A DNA stretch of 64,000 bases from Rhodococcus sp. 105337 (GTDB lineage: Bacteria > Actinomycetota > Actinomycetes > Mycobacteriales > Mycobacteriaceae), in NCBI RefSeq assembly GCF_012844225.1, contig NZ_JABAGQ010000003.1, forward strand, positions 186,001 to 250,000, given 5' to 3'. The position numbers and the translations under genes are program-made. The notes beneath the pieces are model-generated. The model saw only the letters and a list, made by a program, of their open reading frames with translations, made no database searches and had not been told where the DNA came from. This document shows positions 51,298 to 62,018 of this stretch, one piece after another. Numbering within the stretch: the stretch's first letter is position 1; the number at the start of each line of letters is the position of its first letter.

Positions 51298-53577
51298 CTA
51301 CCCGAACAGAGCCGGGAGGGTGCCTTCCCACACCTCGCGAAGTTCGTCCATCGGAATCGAGAACTGATCTTGGACCTCGATGGAGTCGGAGCCCTCGTCG
51401 ACGACACCGATACGCACCCACGGCATGTTGCGCGCGGTGCACATCCCGGTGAACCGGGATTCCTCCGTGCGAGGCACTGCGACGAGCACCCGTCCGGCGG
51501 ATTCGGAGAACAGCGTGACGAACGGGTCTGCGCCCTCGGGCAGCAGGATCCGGCAACCGGTCTCGCCTGCGAGCGCCGCCTCGACGACGGCCTGCGCGAG
51601 ACCGCCCTCGGACAGGTCGTGGGCAGCCGAGATCAGTCCGTCACGCGAACCGGCGAGCAGGATCTCCGACAGCAACCGCTCCCGTTCGAGATCGACCTTC
51701 GGGGGCACGCCGCCGAGATGGTCGTGCTCGACCTGCGCCCAGATGGACCCGTCGAACTCGTCGCGGGTCTCCCCCAGCAGGATCAGCGTCTCCCCGGGTT
51801 CGAGACCGAGCCCGGTGGGAATGCGGCGATGCACGTCGTCGATCACGCCGAGCACAGCCACGACCGGCGTGGGCAGGATGGGCGTCGAGCCCGTCTGGTT
51901 GTAGAAGCTGACGTTGCCGCCGGTGACGGGGATTCCGAGTTGCGCGCAGCCGTCGGCGAGACCGCGCACGGCCTGCTGGAACTGCCACATCACGGCGGGG
52001 TCCTCCGGCGAACCGAAGTTGAGGCAGTTCGACACGGCCTTCGGGGTCGCACCGGTGGTGGCGACGTTGCGGTATGCCTCGGCGAGTGCGAGTTGCGCGC
52101 CCGTGTACGGATCGAGCTGGGTGTAGCGGCCCGACGCGTCGGTGGCCAGCGCGATGCCGCGGCCGGTCTCCTCGTCGATCCGGATGACACCGGCGTCGGC
52201 GTTCTCGGCGAGCACGGTGTTGCCACGCACGTAGCGGTCGTACTGCTCGGTGATCCACTTGCGGCTGCACAGCGCGGGTGATGCGAGCATCTTGCGCAGC
52301 GTGGCCTCGAGTTCGGCGGCCGTCTCCGGACGCTTCAGCCCGGCGGTGGTGTTCGCCACCAGCTCGTCCTGGCCTTCGGGGCGCTGCACGGGACGCTCGT
52401 AGACCGGGCCCTCGTGGGCGACGGTGCGCGGGGGCACGTCGACCACGGTTTCACCGTGCCAGTCGATGACGAGGCGATCTCCGTCGGTGACCTCGCCGAT
52501 CACGGTCGCGAGCACGTCCCACTTCTTGCAGACCGCCATGAAGGCGTCGACGTTCTCGGGAGCGACCACCGCACACATGCGTTCCTGCGACTCGGACGAG
52601 AGCACCTCGGCCGGGGTCATGCCGGTCGCGCGCATCGGGACGCGCTCGAGGGAGATGTGCATTCCCCCGTCACCGGCCGCGGCGAGTTCGGATGTCGCGC
52701 AGGACAGTCCGGCACCGCCGAGATCCTGGATGCCGACGACGAGCTTCTCCCGGTACAGGTCGAGGCAGCACTCGATGAGCACCTTCTCGGTGAACGGGTC
52801 GCCGACCTGCACGCTCGGCAGCTTCTTGGGCCGGCCGCCCGCGCTGTCGTCGAAGGTCTCGGACGCGAGAACCGAGACGCCGCCGATGCCGTCGAGGCCG
52901 GTGCGGGCTCCGAACAGAATGATCTTGTTGCCGGTTCCGGACGCGAACGCCAGGTGGAGGTCTTCGACGCGCATCGCGCCCGCGCACAGCGCGTTGACGA
53001 GCGGGTTGCCCTGGTACGAGGCGTCGAACACGGTCTCGCCGCCGACATTGGGCAGACCCAGCGAATTGCCGTATCCGCCGACACCGCGCACGACACCGTC
53101 GACGACGCGCCGGGTGTCGGGGTGGCTGGGATCGCCGAAGCGGAGCTGGTCCATGACCGCGATCGGCCGGGCTCCCATCGCCATGATGTCGCGGACGATG
53201 CCGCCGACACCGGTCGCGGCGCCCTGATAGGGCTCGACGTAGGACGGGTGGTTGTGGGATTCGACCTTGAAGGTGACGGCCCAGCCGTCGCCGATGTCGA
53301 CGACGCCGGCGTTCTCGCCGATGCCCGCGAGCATCGAGGCACGCATCTCGTCGGTGGTGGTCTCGCCGAAGTACTTCAGGTGCACCTTGGACGATTTGTA
53401 CGAGCAGTGCTCGGACCACATGATCGAGTACATGGCGAGTTCGGCGTCCGTGGGGCGGCGCCCCAGGATTTCCTTGATGCGCGCGTACTCGTCGTCCTTG
53501 AGTCCCAGCTCCCGGAAGGGCTGAGCGACATCAGGAGATTCGGCGGCGTGGGTGACGGTATCCACGTGCGGTGACAC
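51298..53577 (-). CDS. purL: Phosphoribosylformylglycinamidine synthase, large subunit PurL
   Basis: 759 residues from GTG 53577 (a second in-frame GTG at codon 5 has no better site). Fourth step of purine synthesis; small-form PurL needing PurQ and PurS. Motifs: [63 protein letters not shown] and the C-terminal [11 protein letters not shown], then [12 protein letters not shown]. PurQ and PurS are encoded at 61.1-62.0 kb on the same strand, with other genes inserted between. Confidence 0.96.
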   Translation of the reverse strand: MSPHVDTVTHAAESPDVAQPFRELGLKDDEYARIKEILGRRPTDAELAMYSIMWSEHCSYKSSKVHLKYFGETTTDEMRASMLAGIGENAGVVDIGDGWAVTFKVESHNHPSYVEPYQGAATGVGGIVRDIMAMGARPIAVMDQLRFGDPSHPDTRRVVDGVVRGVGGYGNSLGLPNVGGETVFDASYQGNPLVNALCAGAMRVEDLHLAFASGTGNKIILFGARTGLDGIGGVSVLASETFDDSAGGRPKKLPSVQVGDPFTEKVLIECCLDLYREKLVVGIQDLGGAGLSCATSELAAAGDGGMHISLERVPMRATGMTPAEVLSSESQERMCAVVAPENVDAFMAVCKKWDVLATVIGEVTDGDRLVIDWHGETVVDVPPRTVAHEGPVYERPVQRPEGQDELVANTTAGLKRPETAAELEATLRKMLASPALCSRKWITEQYDRYVRGNTVLAENADAGVIRIDEETGRGIALATDASGRYTQLDPYTGAQLALAEAYRNVATTGATPKAVSNCLNFGSPEDPAVMWQFQQAVRGLADGCAQLGIPVTGGNVSFYNQTGSTPILPTPVVAVLGVIDDVHRRIPTGLGLEPGETLILLGETRDEFDGSIWAQVEHDHLGGVPPKVDLERERLLSEILLAGSRDGLISAAHDLSEGGLAQAVVEAALAGETGCRILLPEGADPFVTLFSESAGRVLVAVPRTEESRFTGMCTARNMPWVRIGVVDEGSDSIEVQDQFSIPMDELREVWEGTLPALFG

Positions 53578-53644
53578 TGGGCGTCGGGTCCCTTCACTCT
53601 GGGATCGAAAACAGCAGGCCGGGCGGGCACTGCCGGGAGCCAGT

Positions 53645-54235
53645 CTATCGGGGCGAGGGCTCGGCAGGCGTCACCGGTGCGGGGGCAAGGCCGGGAAGCT
53701 CGAGGGTGACGTCATGACCCACCGCTTTCAGGACGGTCGTGCCGGTGTGCTCGCCGTCGTAGCGGTACCAGCCGTCCTCGAGGGTGAACACCGCGACCAC
53801 CGGCGGTCCGTCGAGATCGATGATCCAGTACTGCGGCACGCCTGCCTCGGCGTATTCGGAGAACTTGGTGACCCGGTCGGTGCGGGCGGTGCCCGGCACG
53901 GTGATCTCCGCCACGAGCCGCACCTCGGTGATCGGAGCGCGATCGGGGTCGGCGTCGACGAGCGTCCGGTCCACGACGATCACATCGGGCACCCGCACCG
54001 TCAGCGGGTTCTCCGACACCAGCACCTCGACGCCGCCGAGCACGCACAGGTCGTCGGGCAACTGGCGGTCCAGTTGCATCGCAAGGACCATCTCGGCGTG
54101 ATCGTGTGCGGCGCCCGGTGCCGGTGCGACGACGAGAACGCCCTCGCACACCTCGACGTGATGGTTCTCGTGGTCCGGGAGCGCAACCCACTCGTCGAGG
54201 GTCAGCAGGTGATCGGGATAGGACGGGCTGCTCAC
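53645..54235 (-). CDS. Uma2/DUF820-family protein (PD-(D/E)XK nuclease fold)
   Basis: 196 residues from GTG 54235, preferred because GGGAG lies 8 bases before; ATG 54253 is possible (202 residues). The Uma2 fold is seen in [45 protein letters not shown] and [40 protein letters not shown]. The sequence holds the PD-(D/E)XK residues D (VPDV), E (VAEI) and a downstream K. Uma2 proteins are abundant in actinobacteria and cyanobacteria and usually have no known target. It is single, without a partner toxin or methylase gene. Confidence 0.8.
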   Translation of the reverse strand: MSSPSYPDHLLTLDEWVALPDHENHHVEVCEGVLVVAPAPGAAHDHAEMVLAMQLDRQLPDDLCVLGGVEVLVSENPLTVRVPDVIVVDRTLVDADPDRAPITEVRLVAEITVPGTARTDRVTKFSEYAEAGVPQYWIIDLDGPPVVAVFTLEDGWYRYDGEHTGTTVLKAVGHDVTLELPGLAPAPVTPAEPSPR

Positions 54236-54332
54236 GCCAACACTCCCGTTCATTGCGGGCCGGACAGGACCACCTCAGTCTGTCACCGGAGTGCGCAGCG
54301 GTCTCGGGAACCGCCGGTCTCGGAGATCCGGC

Positions 54333-55631
54333 TCAGATCGCGGGCGTCAGGAACGCAGCGAGAGCATCGGCGTAGCTCGCGACGTCGGCGGCTCCCATGA
54401 GTTCGCGGGCCGAGTGCATCGCGAGCTGGGGCGCCCCCACATCGACGGTGGTCAGTCCCGTGCGCGATGCCGTGATCGGACCGATCGTCGAGCCACACGG
54501 CAGATCGGCCCGGTGCACGTATCGCTGCAACGGCACGCCGGCCTGCTCACAGGCGAGCGCGAACGCTGCCGCCCCGGCGGCGTCGGTCGCGTAGCGGAGG
54601 TTCTGGTTGACCTTGAGCACCGGGCCGCCGCCGACCAGGATCCGGTGGGCGGGTTCATGACGCTCCGCGTAGTTGGGATGGGTCGCGTGGGCCATGTCCC
54701 CCGACGCGACGACCGACCCCGCCAGGGCCCGGAGGTAATCCTCGCGGCCGCCGCCGCGCACCAGCGCGATGCGTTCGAGGACCGTGGTGAGCAGATCGGA
54801 GAACGCACCCCGGTCGGACATACTGCCGACCTCTTCGTGGTCGAACAGGGCGAGCAGCGGCACCGGGCCGGCGTGCGCCGCCACGTGATCGGCGGCGTGC
54901 AGCATTGCCTGCAGCCCGGTGTAGCAGGTGACCTGGTTGTCCAGGCGCGGTGCGCTGACCAGTTCGCCGTCGGCGCCGACCAGGGAACTCGGCGCCAAGT
55001 CGTGGGTCATCAGTTCCCATCCGAGCACGTCCCGGGCGTCGACCCCGGCCTGCCCGGCGACGTACGCCAGGAACGAGCGGGGTTCGCTGCCGATGCCCCA
55101 CACACCGTTGAGATGCCGCTGCGGGTCCAGTTGCACGCCTTTGCGGTCTTCGGACAGATGGATCGCCAGCTGCGGAACGCGCAGTACGGGAAGGTCGACG
55201 CGCACGAGCACGTCGGTGGAACCGGATCCCGAGCGCACCGTCAGCCGCCCGGACACACCGAGGTCGCGGTCGAGCCAGGAATTGAGCCAGGCTCCGCCGT
55301 ACGGTTCGAGTCCGACGAGCCGCCATCCGGCGGACGCGAGGTCGGGATGCTGTTTCACCCGCAGGTTGGGGCTGTCGGTATGTCCACCGACGATGCGGAA
55401 GGGCCGCGCCGGATCGGTGTCGTCGCCTTCGGTGCTCCACGCGACGAGCGATCCGCCGCGGACCAGGAAGTACCGTCCCGGCTCACTCGGCCAACGCTGC
55501 GACTCGTCGAGTTCGGTGAAGCCCGCGTCGTTCAGCGCGGCCGCGACGGTCGCGCACACGTGGAACGGCGACGGCGACATGTCGACGAAGTTGCACAGTC
55601 CCGGGGCATCCGCTTGCGTCATCGAAGGCAT
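54333..55631 (-). CDS. pepC: M18-family aminopeptidase (PepC/aspartyl aminopeptidase-like)
   Basis: 432 residues from ATG 55631 (GAGGA upstream; ATG 55622 is less favoured). Zinc-dependent dodecameric M18 peptidase that removes N-terminal residues. Zinc-binding [13 protein letters not shown] (first His/Asp), [16 protein letters not shown] (Glu pair) and the C-terminal [30 protein letters not shown] with the last His. Positionally equivalent to Rv0800. Confidence 0.93.
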   Translation of the reverse strand: MPSMTQADAPGLCNFVDMSPSPFHVCATVAAALNDAGFTELDESQRWPSEPGRYFLVRGGSLVAWSTEGDDTDPARPFRIVGGHTDSPNLRVKQHPDLASAGWRLVGLEPYGGAWLNSWLDRDLGVSGRLTVRSGSGSTDVLVRVDLPVLRVPQLAIHLSEDRKGVQLDPQRHLNGVWGIGSEPRSFLAYVAGQAGVDARDVLGWELMTHDLAPSSLVGADGELVSAPRLDNQVTCYTGLQAMLHAADHVAAHAGPVPLLALFDHEEVGSMSDRGAFSDLLTTVLERIALVRGGGREDYLRALAGSVVASGDMAHATHPNYAERHEPAHRILVGGGPVLKVNQNLRYATDAAGAAAFALACEQAGVPLQRYVHRADLPCGSTIGPITASRTGLTTVDVGAPQLAMHSARELMGAADVASYADALAAFLTPAI

Positions 55632-55856
55632 GTCTGCATCCTCGCACTTCCGGATCCTCCGACCGGATACCCCTGACGCGAGAGACCCCGCCGGGAGCTC
55701 GGATGACGGCGTCGAAGCCGCTTTGGGGAAAATCGGCGACGAGTTGTCAGGACAAACCGGGGCGAGCCGGGCACACTGGTGGTCGGTGCCTCCATCGAAC
55801 GAAACGGGGGCGCCGGCCCGGGACCCGATCGGGGGGTTGAGCTCCGGGTTTCACGG

Positions 55857-55902
55857 ACGAGGGATCTCGCAGCCGATCGGGACGGCGCGCGAGATCCCTC
55901 GT
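55857..55902 (-). terminator. Terminator of the P450/TetR operon
   Basis: A 14-bp perfect stem, ACGAGGGATCTCGC (55857-55870) with GCGAGATCCCTCGT (55889-55902), 18-base loop, just past the TetR stop at 55914. The rest of the 55632-55913 gap shows no gene. Confidence 0.7.
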
Positions 55903-55913
55903 TCCGTATGTCG

Positions 55914-56528
55914 TCAGCCTGTGCGGTGCAGGCAGAACAACCACTGCTCCGCGAGCACGGAGACAAGCCGTTCGAAATTCTCGTCGTGCCCCTGCACCAG
56001 CGCGAAGTGGAAGTTGCGGTCGGTCGACATCAGCATGGACGTCACGTGGAGGCGTGCCCGCAACCGGGCGTCGTCGTCCGACTGCCGCCCCAGCAGGTTG
56101 TCCATACCCGACGCGACACGGCGCAACATGGCGAACCACTCGTCGGACACGAGAGGCTCGTGCGAGAGCGCCTGCTCCATGCTCGCGAACTCGGCCCGGT
56201 GCGCCCGCCAGAACAGCGCGTGCTCGTTCAGCCAGTCCGTGACGTCGCCGAGCGACGGGTCCTCGAACGCGTCGAGGCGCCGGTAGTCGTCCCGGATCGG
56301 CTGTTCGAGCGCCGACATGTGCCACTGCACGATCTCCGCCTTGGACCGGAAGTGCAGGTAGAACGTCGCGCGGGACACCCCCGCGGCCTTGGCGATCGCC
56401 TCGGCCGTGGTGGAGGTGTATCCCGATTCGACGAACAGTGCCCGCGCCGATTCGATGAGTGCTTCACGCGTCGCGCGTTTCTGCTCGACCCGCGTCATCT
56501 TCGGCACGACCGCCGTTCTCGGTGCCAC
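55914..56528 (-). CDS. TetR/AcrR family regulator of the P450 operon
   Basis: 204 residues from GTG 56528, strongly indicated by GGGAGGG just before it. HTH domain: RATREALIESARALFVESGYTSTTAEAIAKAAGVSRATFYLHFRSKAEIV (about 18-67). C-domain starts near 75 (QPIRDDYRRLDAFEDP) and contains a helical ligand pocket of unknown specificity. It is the last gene of the SDR-hydrolase-P450 set on the same strand, 72 bases after the P450. The dyad at 60961-60974, upstream of the first gene of this set, is a likely operator. Confidence 0.87.
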   Translation of the reverse strand: MAPRTAVVPKMTRVEQKRATREALIESARALFVESGYTSTTAEAIAKAAGVSRATFYLHFRSKAEIVQWHMSALEQPIRDDYRRLDAFEDPSLGDVTDWLNEHALFWRAHRAEFASMEQALSHEPLVSDEWFAMLRRVASGMDNLLGRQSDDDARLRARLHVTSMLMSTDRNFHFALVQGHDENFERLVSVLAEQWLFCLHRTG

Positions 56529-56600
56529 TCGCCCTCCCGCCTCTCGTCGCACGAAACCCTACCGGTCCCGCCGCCGGAATCCGATCGAGTTTTCGCACGG

Positions 56601-58850
56601 TCAGGCGTCGAGCACCAGCCTCGAGCACCCCTTCTCCGCGCGCGAGACACACATCATCATCGTCTCGTTCCGCTCCTGCTCACCGGGGGTGAGGATCGAA
56701 TCCCGATGGTCGGCGCGTCCCGCGAGAATCCGGACCTCGCAGGTGCCACACGTCCCTTCCTTGCACGACGACAACGCCTCGATACCGTTCTCCTCCGCCA
56801 CGTCCAGCACCGTTTTCCCGGCGGGCACCGTGGCGGTGATCCCGGATCGGGCGAAGTCGACGTCGAACGCCACGTCCGGTTCGGTGCGCACGATCTTCTT
56901 CGCGGCGAAGCGTTCCGTCACCAGCGACCCGACCGGCCAGTGCGCGCTCGCGGCTTCGATCGCCTGCAGGAGCGGTTCGGGACCGCAGCAGTAGATCAGC
57001 GTGTCCTCGGTGGGCTCGGCGAGCAACGTACGCAGATCCAGCAGACCGGTCTCGTCCTGCGGGCACACGGTGATCTTGTCGCCGAACCGCTCGAGTTCGG
57101 AGAGGAAGGCCATCGACGCGCGAGTGCGGCCGCCGTAGAGCAGTTCCCAGCGGGCACCGTCGGCCTCGGCCTGCGCGATCATCGGCAGGATCGGGGTGAT
57201 GCCGATCCCCCCGGCCACGAAGACGTACCGCGCAGCCGGGCGGAGACGGAAGTTGTTGCGGGGGAAGCCGACCGTGACGGTCGCGCCGTCCCGCAACCGG
57301 TCGTGTACGTACTGCGATCCACCGCGCGAATCCGGTTCGCGGAGCACACCGATCCGCCAGCGTGTGCTGTCCTGCGGAGACGACGACAGCGAATACTGCC
57401 GCAGCAGGGCGTCGTCGCCGTCGCCGAGCCGAACTTCGATGTGCGCGCCCGGCTTCCACGTGGGCAGCGCGCCGCCGTCGGGGTGGCCGAGGGTCAGCGA
57501 CACCACCCCGTCGGATTCGTCGCGGCGCTCGAGCACCGTGAGTTCCATGTGCCGGGCGGTCTTGGTTTTCGCTCGCTCGATGTCGGCGACATCCCAGGTC
57601 ACCGGCAGGGTCCGGCGCACCGGAAGCAGCGCGATCGGCAGGAAGTCGAGGGGAACCTCCGCCGCGGGACGCAACGACGGGAGCCGTTCGAAGAGCACCT
57701 GCAGTGCCGTCGCGCCCTGAACCCGGGCGAGTGCCTGGCCGAGGCAGGTGTGCCGGCCCTGGGTGAACGCGAGGTGGTTCTCGGGTTCGGGGCGGTGGAT
57801 GTCGAACTCGAACGGGTGCGGGCACCGCGCCGGGTCGGTGTTGGCGCTGGCCAGCGCCAGCCACACCATGTCGCCCTTCCGGATGTGCGCGCCGCCCAGT
57901 TCGATGTCCTGCTGCGCCTGGCGCGCAGCGAACGGTGACGACGGCCTGCGTCGCACGGTCTCCTCGAACACTCGCTGCCAGAGTGCGGGATCCTCGATCG
58001 CCTCGGCGAGGGTTTCCGGGTTCCGCGCGAGGAACAGCACCGCGTTCGAGACCGCCTGGGTGGTCGAATCGACGCCGGCCATCGCGAATTCGGTGAGATG
58101 CACAGCGATCTGGGCCGCCGACAGCATCCGGTTGCCGTCTTTGTCGTTCACGATCGCCATATCGGAGATCAGATCGGTGCCGGGGTTCTCACGACGCTCG
58201 TCGATGATGCGGCGCAGCACGAGGGTGGCATCGATGTAGCGCTGCCACACCTGCGTCCGCATCGGCTCGGCCATCGGTTCGGCAGCCGACGCGAGGATCA
58301 TCGCGAAGTCGTCCCGAAGCTGGCGCATCATCGCGTCGTGCTCGTACCCGAGACCCATGTGCGCCATGATCGTCTGCGTGGTGAGTTCGAGCGCGTAGTC
58401 CGTCACGAGGTTGCCGGAGCCGCGTGCCTCGAAGCCGTCGACGACGCGGTGCGCGCGTGCCTCGATCTCGGGCTGCAGCGCCTCCATACGTTCTTTGGTG
58501 AACCCGCGCTGCGCGACGAACCGGTGGTCGGTGTGGCTCGGCGGATCGGAGCCCACCAGCATCTGCGTGATGAGGTCCGGCGGCACGATCGCCCGGAACT
58601 GTTCGGGGACGTCGATGGTGCCGCTGTTGCCGCCGGAGGTGAACCGCTGCCAGTCGGCGAGCACGGTCTCGACGTCTTCGCGGCGGTTGACGATCCACGC
58701 GTTGAGGTACGGGTAGAAGAACACGGGCGTCTCGTCCCGGAACTTCGCGAAATGTGCTGCGGGGTCGGTGAAGTAGTCGTCGCTCAGTGCGTCGAAACCG
58801 TGCGCGACAGGGCACCGGGAAGCGGAGGGAGCTTCAGGCGTGAGGGTCAT
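56601..58850 (-). CDS. Self-sufficient cytochrome P450 fused to a phthalate-dioxygenase-type reductase (P450RhF/CYP116B class)
   Basis: 749 residues from ATG 58850. The P450 part (1 to about 420) has DPPSHTDHR, I-helix AGVDSTT at 258-264 (here A-G-V-D-S-T-T), E297-x2-R300, and heme ligand C369 in FTQGRHTCLG. After a short linker, the reductase has the FMN segment RQYSLSSSP (about 484-492), NAD(P)H-binding GGIGITPILPM (547-557) and a C-terminal [2Fe-2S] ferredoxin with C696, C701, C704 and C734 (C-x4-C-x2-C-x29-C). It delivers electrons to its own heme for hydroxylation or dealkylation without partner proteins. The founding enzyme, CYP116B2, comes from a Rhodococcus strain and is about 770 residues. 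Native substrate unknown. Confidence 0.95.
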   Translation of the reverse strand: MTLTPEAPSASRCPVAHGFDALSDDYFTDPAAHFAKFRDETPVFFYPYLNAWIVNRREDVETVLADWQRFTSGGNSGTIDVPEQFRAIVPPDLITQMLVGSDPPSHTDHRFVAQRGFTKERMEALQPEIEARAHRVVDGFEARGSGNLVTDYALELTTQTIMAHMGLGYEHDAMMRQLRDDFAMILASAAEPMAEPMRTQVWQRYIDATLVLRRIIDERRENPGTDLISDMAIVNDKDGNRMLSAAQIAVHLTEFAMAGVDSTTQAVSNAVLFLARNPETLAEAIEDPALWQRVFEETVRRRPSSPFAARQAQQDIELGGAHIRKGDMVWLALASANTDPARCPHPFEFDIHRPEPENHLAFTQGRHTCLGQALARVQGATALQVLFERLPSLRPAAEVPLDFLPIALLPVRRTLPVTWDVADIERAKTKTARHMELTVLERRDESDGVVSLTLGHPDGGALPTWKPGAHIEVRLGDGDDALLRQYSLSSSPQDSTRWRIGVLREPDSRGGSQYVHDRLRDGATVTVGFPRNNFRLRPAARYVFVAGGIGITPILPMIAQAEADGARWELLYGGRTRASMAFLSELERFGDKITVCPQDETGLLDLRTLLAEPTEDTLIYCCGPEPLLQAIEAASAHWPVGSLVTERFAAKKIVRTEPDVAFDVDFARSGITATVPAGKTVLDVAEENGIEALSSCKEGTCGTCEVRILAGRADHRDSILTPGEQERNETMMMCVSRAEKGCSRLVLDA

Positions 58851-58870
58851 GTCAGGTCTTCCCGGAGGAG

Positions 58871-60028
58871 TCAGAGGGCGGCCGCGGCGGCCATGGTGGA
58901 GAGCTTCTGGAATCGGGCGACGTTGTCGCCTTCGTCCATGCAGCCGGCCGACAGGAATACGAACGTCATGTCGAGTTCGGGGTCGACCCAGAACAGGGAC
59001 GACCCGGCACCGTAGTTGCCGAAGGTGCGGGGGGAGGTGAAGGGTCCGAAGAACGATGCGTGGGGTCCCGTGCCGGACAAGGAGAATCCGAGCCCGAAGT
59101 TGCCGGGCGGGGTTTCCCATCCGCGACTCGCGGCGATGCCCGCATACAGGTCGTTGGGCATGTCGCCGGTCTGCAGGGTCGTGGCCTGGTCGACGACCAC
59201 GGGAGCGACGAGGTGCTGTCCGTTCACTTCGCCCTTGCGGCGGAACATCTCGGCGAAGGCGAAGATGTCCTCCGCGGTACTGACGGCACCGACCCACGGG
59301 ATCTCCGCGGCCTCGGTGATGGTGTCGTTGAGGTTTTCGATGTCGGCCGGCGACAGCCAGCCGTTGTCGGGTACGTATGCCTTGAGCGGCACCGCGTCCG
59401 CGCGCCAGGCTGCGGGCATGCCGAACGCCGTCCGCGTCATCCCGAGCGGCTCGAAGACGAGATCGCGCGCGAGGTCCCGGAAGTGGTCGTAACCGTATGC
59501 GCGACGGACCATTTCACCCATGAGGGCGTGGTTGATCGACGGCGCGTAGTTGAGGGTGGTCCCGGGTTCGTTGACGACGTCCACGGAGCACAGCGCGTCG
59601 ATCACGTCGGCGAGTACCCCGAAGCGGTCCGGTCCGAGGCCGGGGTTCGGGGTGGCGGGCATTCCCGAGCGGTGTGTGAGGAGGTGGTGGAGGTTGATGC
59701 GGTCCTTGCGCACCGAGCGGAAGACGTCGGTGCCGAAGAACTCGGGGATGATGTCGACGACGCGCGTCGACAGCGCGAGCTTGCCTTCGCCGAGTGCGCG
59801 GTACGCGAGCGTGTTGGTGAACGCCTTCGACATCGAGAGGATGCGGAAGACGCTGTCCGGGCGCAGGGCTGCGTTCGTGGCGCGTTCCGCGTAACCGAGG
59901 GTCTCGTGCACAGCGATGTCGCCGTGACGCGCGACGATGATGTTGACGCCGTCGTAGTCGCCGTGGTCGATGTCACGGCGGATCTCGTCGGTGAGCCGGG
60001 TGAGTGCGGTGGGGTCCAGAGCGGGCAT
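58871..60028 (-). CDS. Serine hydrolase, class C beta-lactamase/esterase fold (EstB-like)
   Basis: 385 residues. Penicillin-binding fold: nucleophile S65 and K68 in FRILSMSKAF (SxxK), Y161 in LNYAPSINH (YxN-like, with P replacing N at +2), and a C-terminal beta strand near HASFFGPFTSPRTFGNYGAGSS. Family VIII carboxylesterases share this set and act on short esters; real beta-lactamases have YxN plus KTG, which is not clear here. It is cytoplasmic, without a signal peptide. It lies between the SDR and the P450, so an ester linked to their substrate is likely. Confidence 0.84.
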   Translation of the reverse strand: MPALDPTALTRLTDEIRRDIDHGDYDGVNIIVARHGDIAVHETLGYAERATNAALRPDSVFRILSMSKAFTNTLAYRALGEGKLALSTRVVDIIPEFFGTDVFRSVRKDRINLHHLLTHRSGMPATPNPGLGPDRFGVLADVIDALCSVDVVNEPGTTLNYAPSINHALMGEMVRRAYGYDHFRDLARDLVFEPLGMTRTAFGMPAAWRADAVPLKAYVPDNGWLSPADIENLNDTITEAAEIPWVGAVSTAEDIFAFAEMFRRKGEVNGQHLVAPVVVDQATTLQTGDMPNDLYAGIAASRGWETPPGNFGLGFSLSGTGPHASFFGPFTSPRTFGNYGAGSSLFWVDPELDMTFVFLSAGCMDEGDNVARFQKLSTMAAAAAL

Positions 60029-60073
60029 GGTGTCGGTCCTGTTTCTCTCGGTGCGGCGGGGATCAGCGGTGGG

Positions 60074-60883
60074 TCACATGACCAATCCGCCGGACGGCGA
60101 GAACGTCTGCCCGGTGTAGTAGGAGCCCTCGGCACCCGCCAGGAACAGCACGGTCTTGGCGATCTCCTCGGGGGTGGCGGGCCGCTTGATGGGCTGCATC
60201 GAGATGAGGAAGTCGGAGAACTCCTCGTCGCTCTGGCGGAACAGCGGCGTGTCGACGGCCCCGGGCGCAAGGGAGTTGACGCGGATGTTGAAGGGAGCCA
60301 GTTCGGTGGCAGCCTCCCGGGTCAGGCCGAGCACACCGGCTTTGGACGCCGGGTAGTACGCGGGCATCGCCACCGACATCAGCGCGGCGGCCGAGGAGAA
60401 GTTGATGATCGCGCCGCCGCCTGCCTTCTTGAGCAGCGGAACAGCGGAACGCATCGTGTAGAAGGGGCCGTACAGGTTGATCTTCAGGACGCGGTCGAAG
60501 TCCTCGTCGGTGATGGTTTCGTAGAACTCCGGGTTGTGCTGCCGGCCTTCCTTCATCGCCTCGAAGCCCTTGTAGTTCTCGGCGTTGAGGGCGTCGAGCG
60601 CAGCCTTGTTGGGCGCGTTGACGCCAGCCGCGTTGACGAGCACGTCGAGTCGGCCGTGCTCACGCTCGACGGTGGCGAAGGCTTCGCGCACGGCGGCACT
60701 GTCGGCGATGTCGAGGGGAACGGCGTGGGCTCCCGGGAGCGCCGCGAAGTCGCGAGCGAGGTTGTCGGCGGAGATGTCCGCGCCGTAGACGACGGCGCCC
60801 TGGTCGGCGAATGCCTGCGCGGTGGCAAGACCCATGCCTGACGCGGCACCGGTGATGAAAACGACCTTGTCCTGGAACTGCAT
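60074..60883 (-). CDS. SDR family oxidoreductase (first gene of the P450 operon)
   Basis: 269 residues from ATG 60883 (GAGGAG, 7 bases upstream). Classical SDR: TGAASGMG at 11-18, NAAG at 84-87, S163/S164 and Y177-x3-K181 (YYPASK), C-terminal FSPSGGLVM. An inserted segment of about 30 residues between strands 4 and 5 (about 91-125) is rich in charged and aromatic residues and not usual for the family. It probably oxidises a hydroxyl made by the P450, or makes its substrate. The dyad TAGAC-GTAT-GTCTA lies 78 bases upstream. Confidence 0.88.
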   Translation of the reverse strand: MQFQDKVVFITGAASGMGLATAQAFADQGAVVYGADISADNLARDFAALPGAHAVPLDIADSAAVREAFATVEREHGRLDVLVNAAGVNAPNKAALDALNAENYKGFEAMKEGRQHNPEFYETITDEDFDRVLKINLYGPFYTMRSAVPLLKKAGGGAIINFSSAAALMSVAMPAYYPASKAGVLGLTREAATELAPFNIRVNSLAPGAVDTPLFRQSDEEFSDFLISMQPIKRPATPEEIAKTVLFLAGAEGSYYTGQTFSPSGGLVM

Positions 60884-60960
60884 ACGAATCTCCTCGGGAA
60901 TGTGCGGTAGCTGGCTCACTCGGCCTCCGCCACCGGTGATGCAGAGCATGACATTTTGGG

Positions 60961-60974
60961 TAGACGTATGTCTA
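60961..60974 (-). promoter_or_regulatory. TAGAC-N4-GTCTA dyad before the SDR-hydrolase-P450-TetR operon
   Basis: TAGACGTATGTCTA is an inverted repeat with 5-bp arms and a 4-base centre in an AT-rich stretch upstream of the operon's first gene. This size and symmetry fit a TetR operator, and the operon encodes a TetR as its last gene. Link is inferred. Confidence 0.5.
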
Positions 60975-61050
60975 GTGAAACTTTTCCACCGCAGGTGAGG
61001 ATGGGTATTTCGGCGTTAAAACGACCGCAAAGAATGGACGGACCAACGAA

Positions 61051-61083
61051 AAACCCCCGCCGTCCATCGGACGGCGGGGGTTT
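61051..61083 (-). terminator. Terminator after purQ
   Basis: A 15-bp perfect stem (61051-61065 with 61069-61083), 3-base loop, followed on the minus strand by two further T residues (TTTTT in total). It lies 15 bases past the purQ stop. Confidence 0.88.
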
Positions 61084-61098
61084 CGGTGCGTCAGGAGA

Positions 61099-61772
<674 letters not shown>

Positions 61773-61776
<4 letters not shown>

Positions 61777-62018
61777 GCGTCACCGTCGATCCGGCGAACC
61801 GCCCAGTCCTCGATCACGGTGTTGGCGAGGAGCGCTTCGGCGATCTTCTCCACCTGGGCGTCGTCGACGCTGCCGTCGACCTCGAGTTCGAATCGCTTTC
61901 CCTGGCGGACGTCGGTCACGCCCGCGAAGCCCAGCCGCGACAACGCCCCGGCAATGGCCTGACCCTGAGGGTCGAGAATCTCGGCCTTGGGCATGACTTC
62001 GACGACGACACGCGCCAC
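61773..62018 (-). CDS. purS: Phosphoribosylformylglycinamidine synthase subunit PurS
   Basis: 81 residues with the whole PurS fold: [46 protein letters not shown]. It links PurQ to PurL in the three-part FGAM synthase. It is first gene of purSQ; its promoter lies in the 180-base region shared with copA. Confidence 0.96.

Noticed and set aside
55632-55913. Possible small gene between pepC and the TetR gene
   Set aside because: Only low-quality Arg/Ser/Pro-rich frames; the stretch is explained by the promoter of pepC and the hairpin at 55857-55902.
58871-60028. Class C beta-lactamase for resistance
   Set aside because: No signal peptide, no clear KTG motif, a changed YxN motif (YAP) and placement between a P450 and an SDR favour an esterase.
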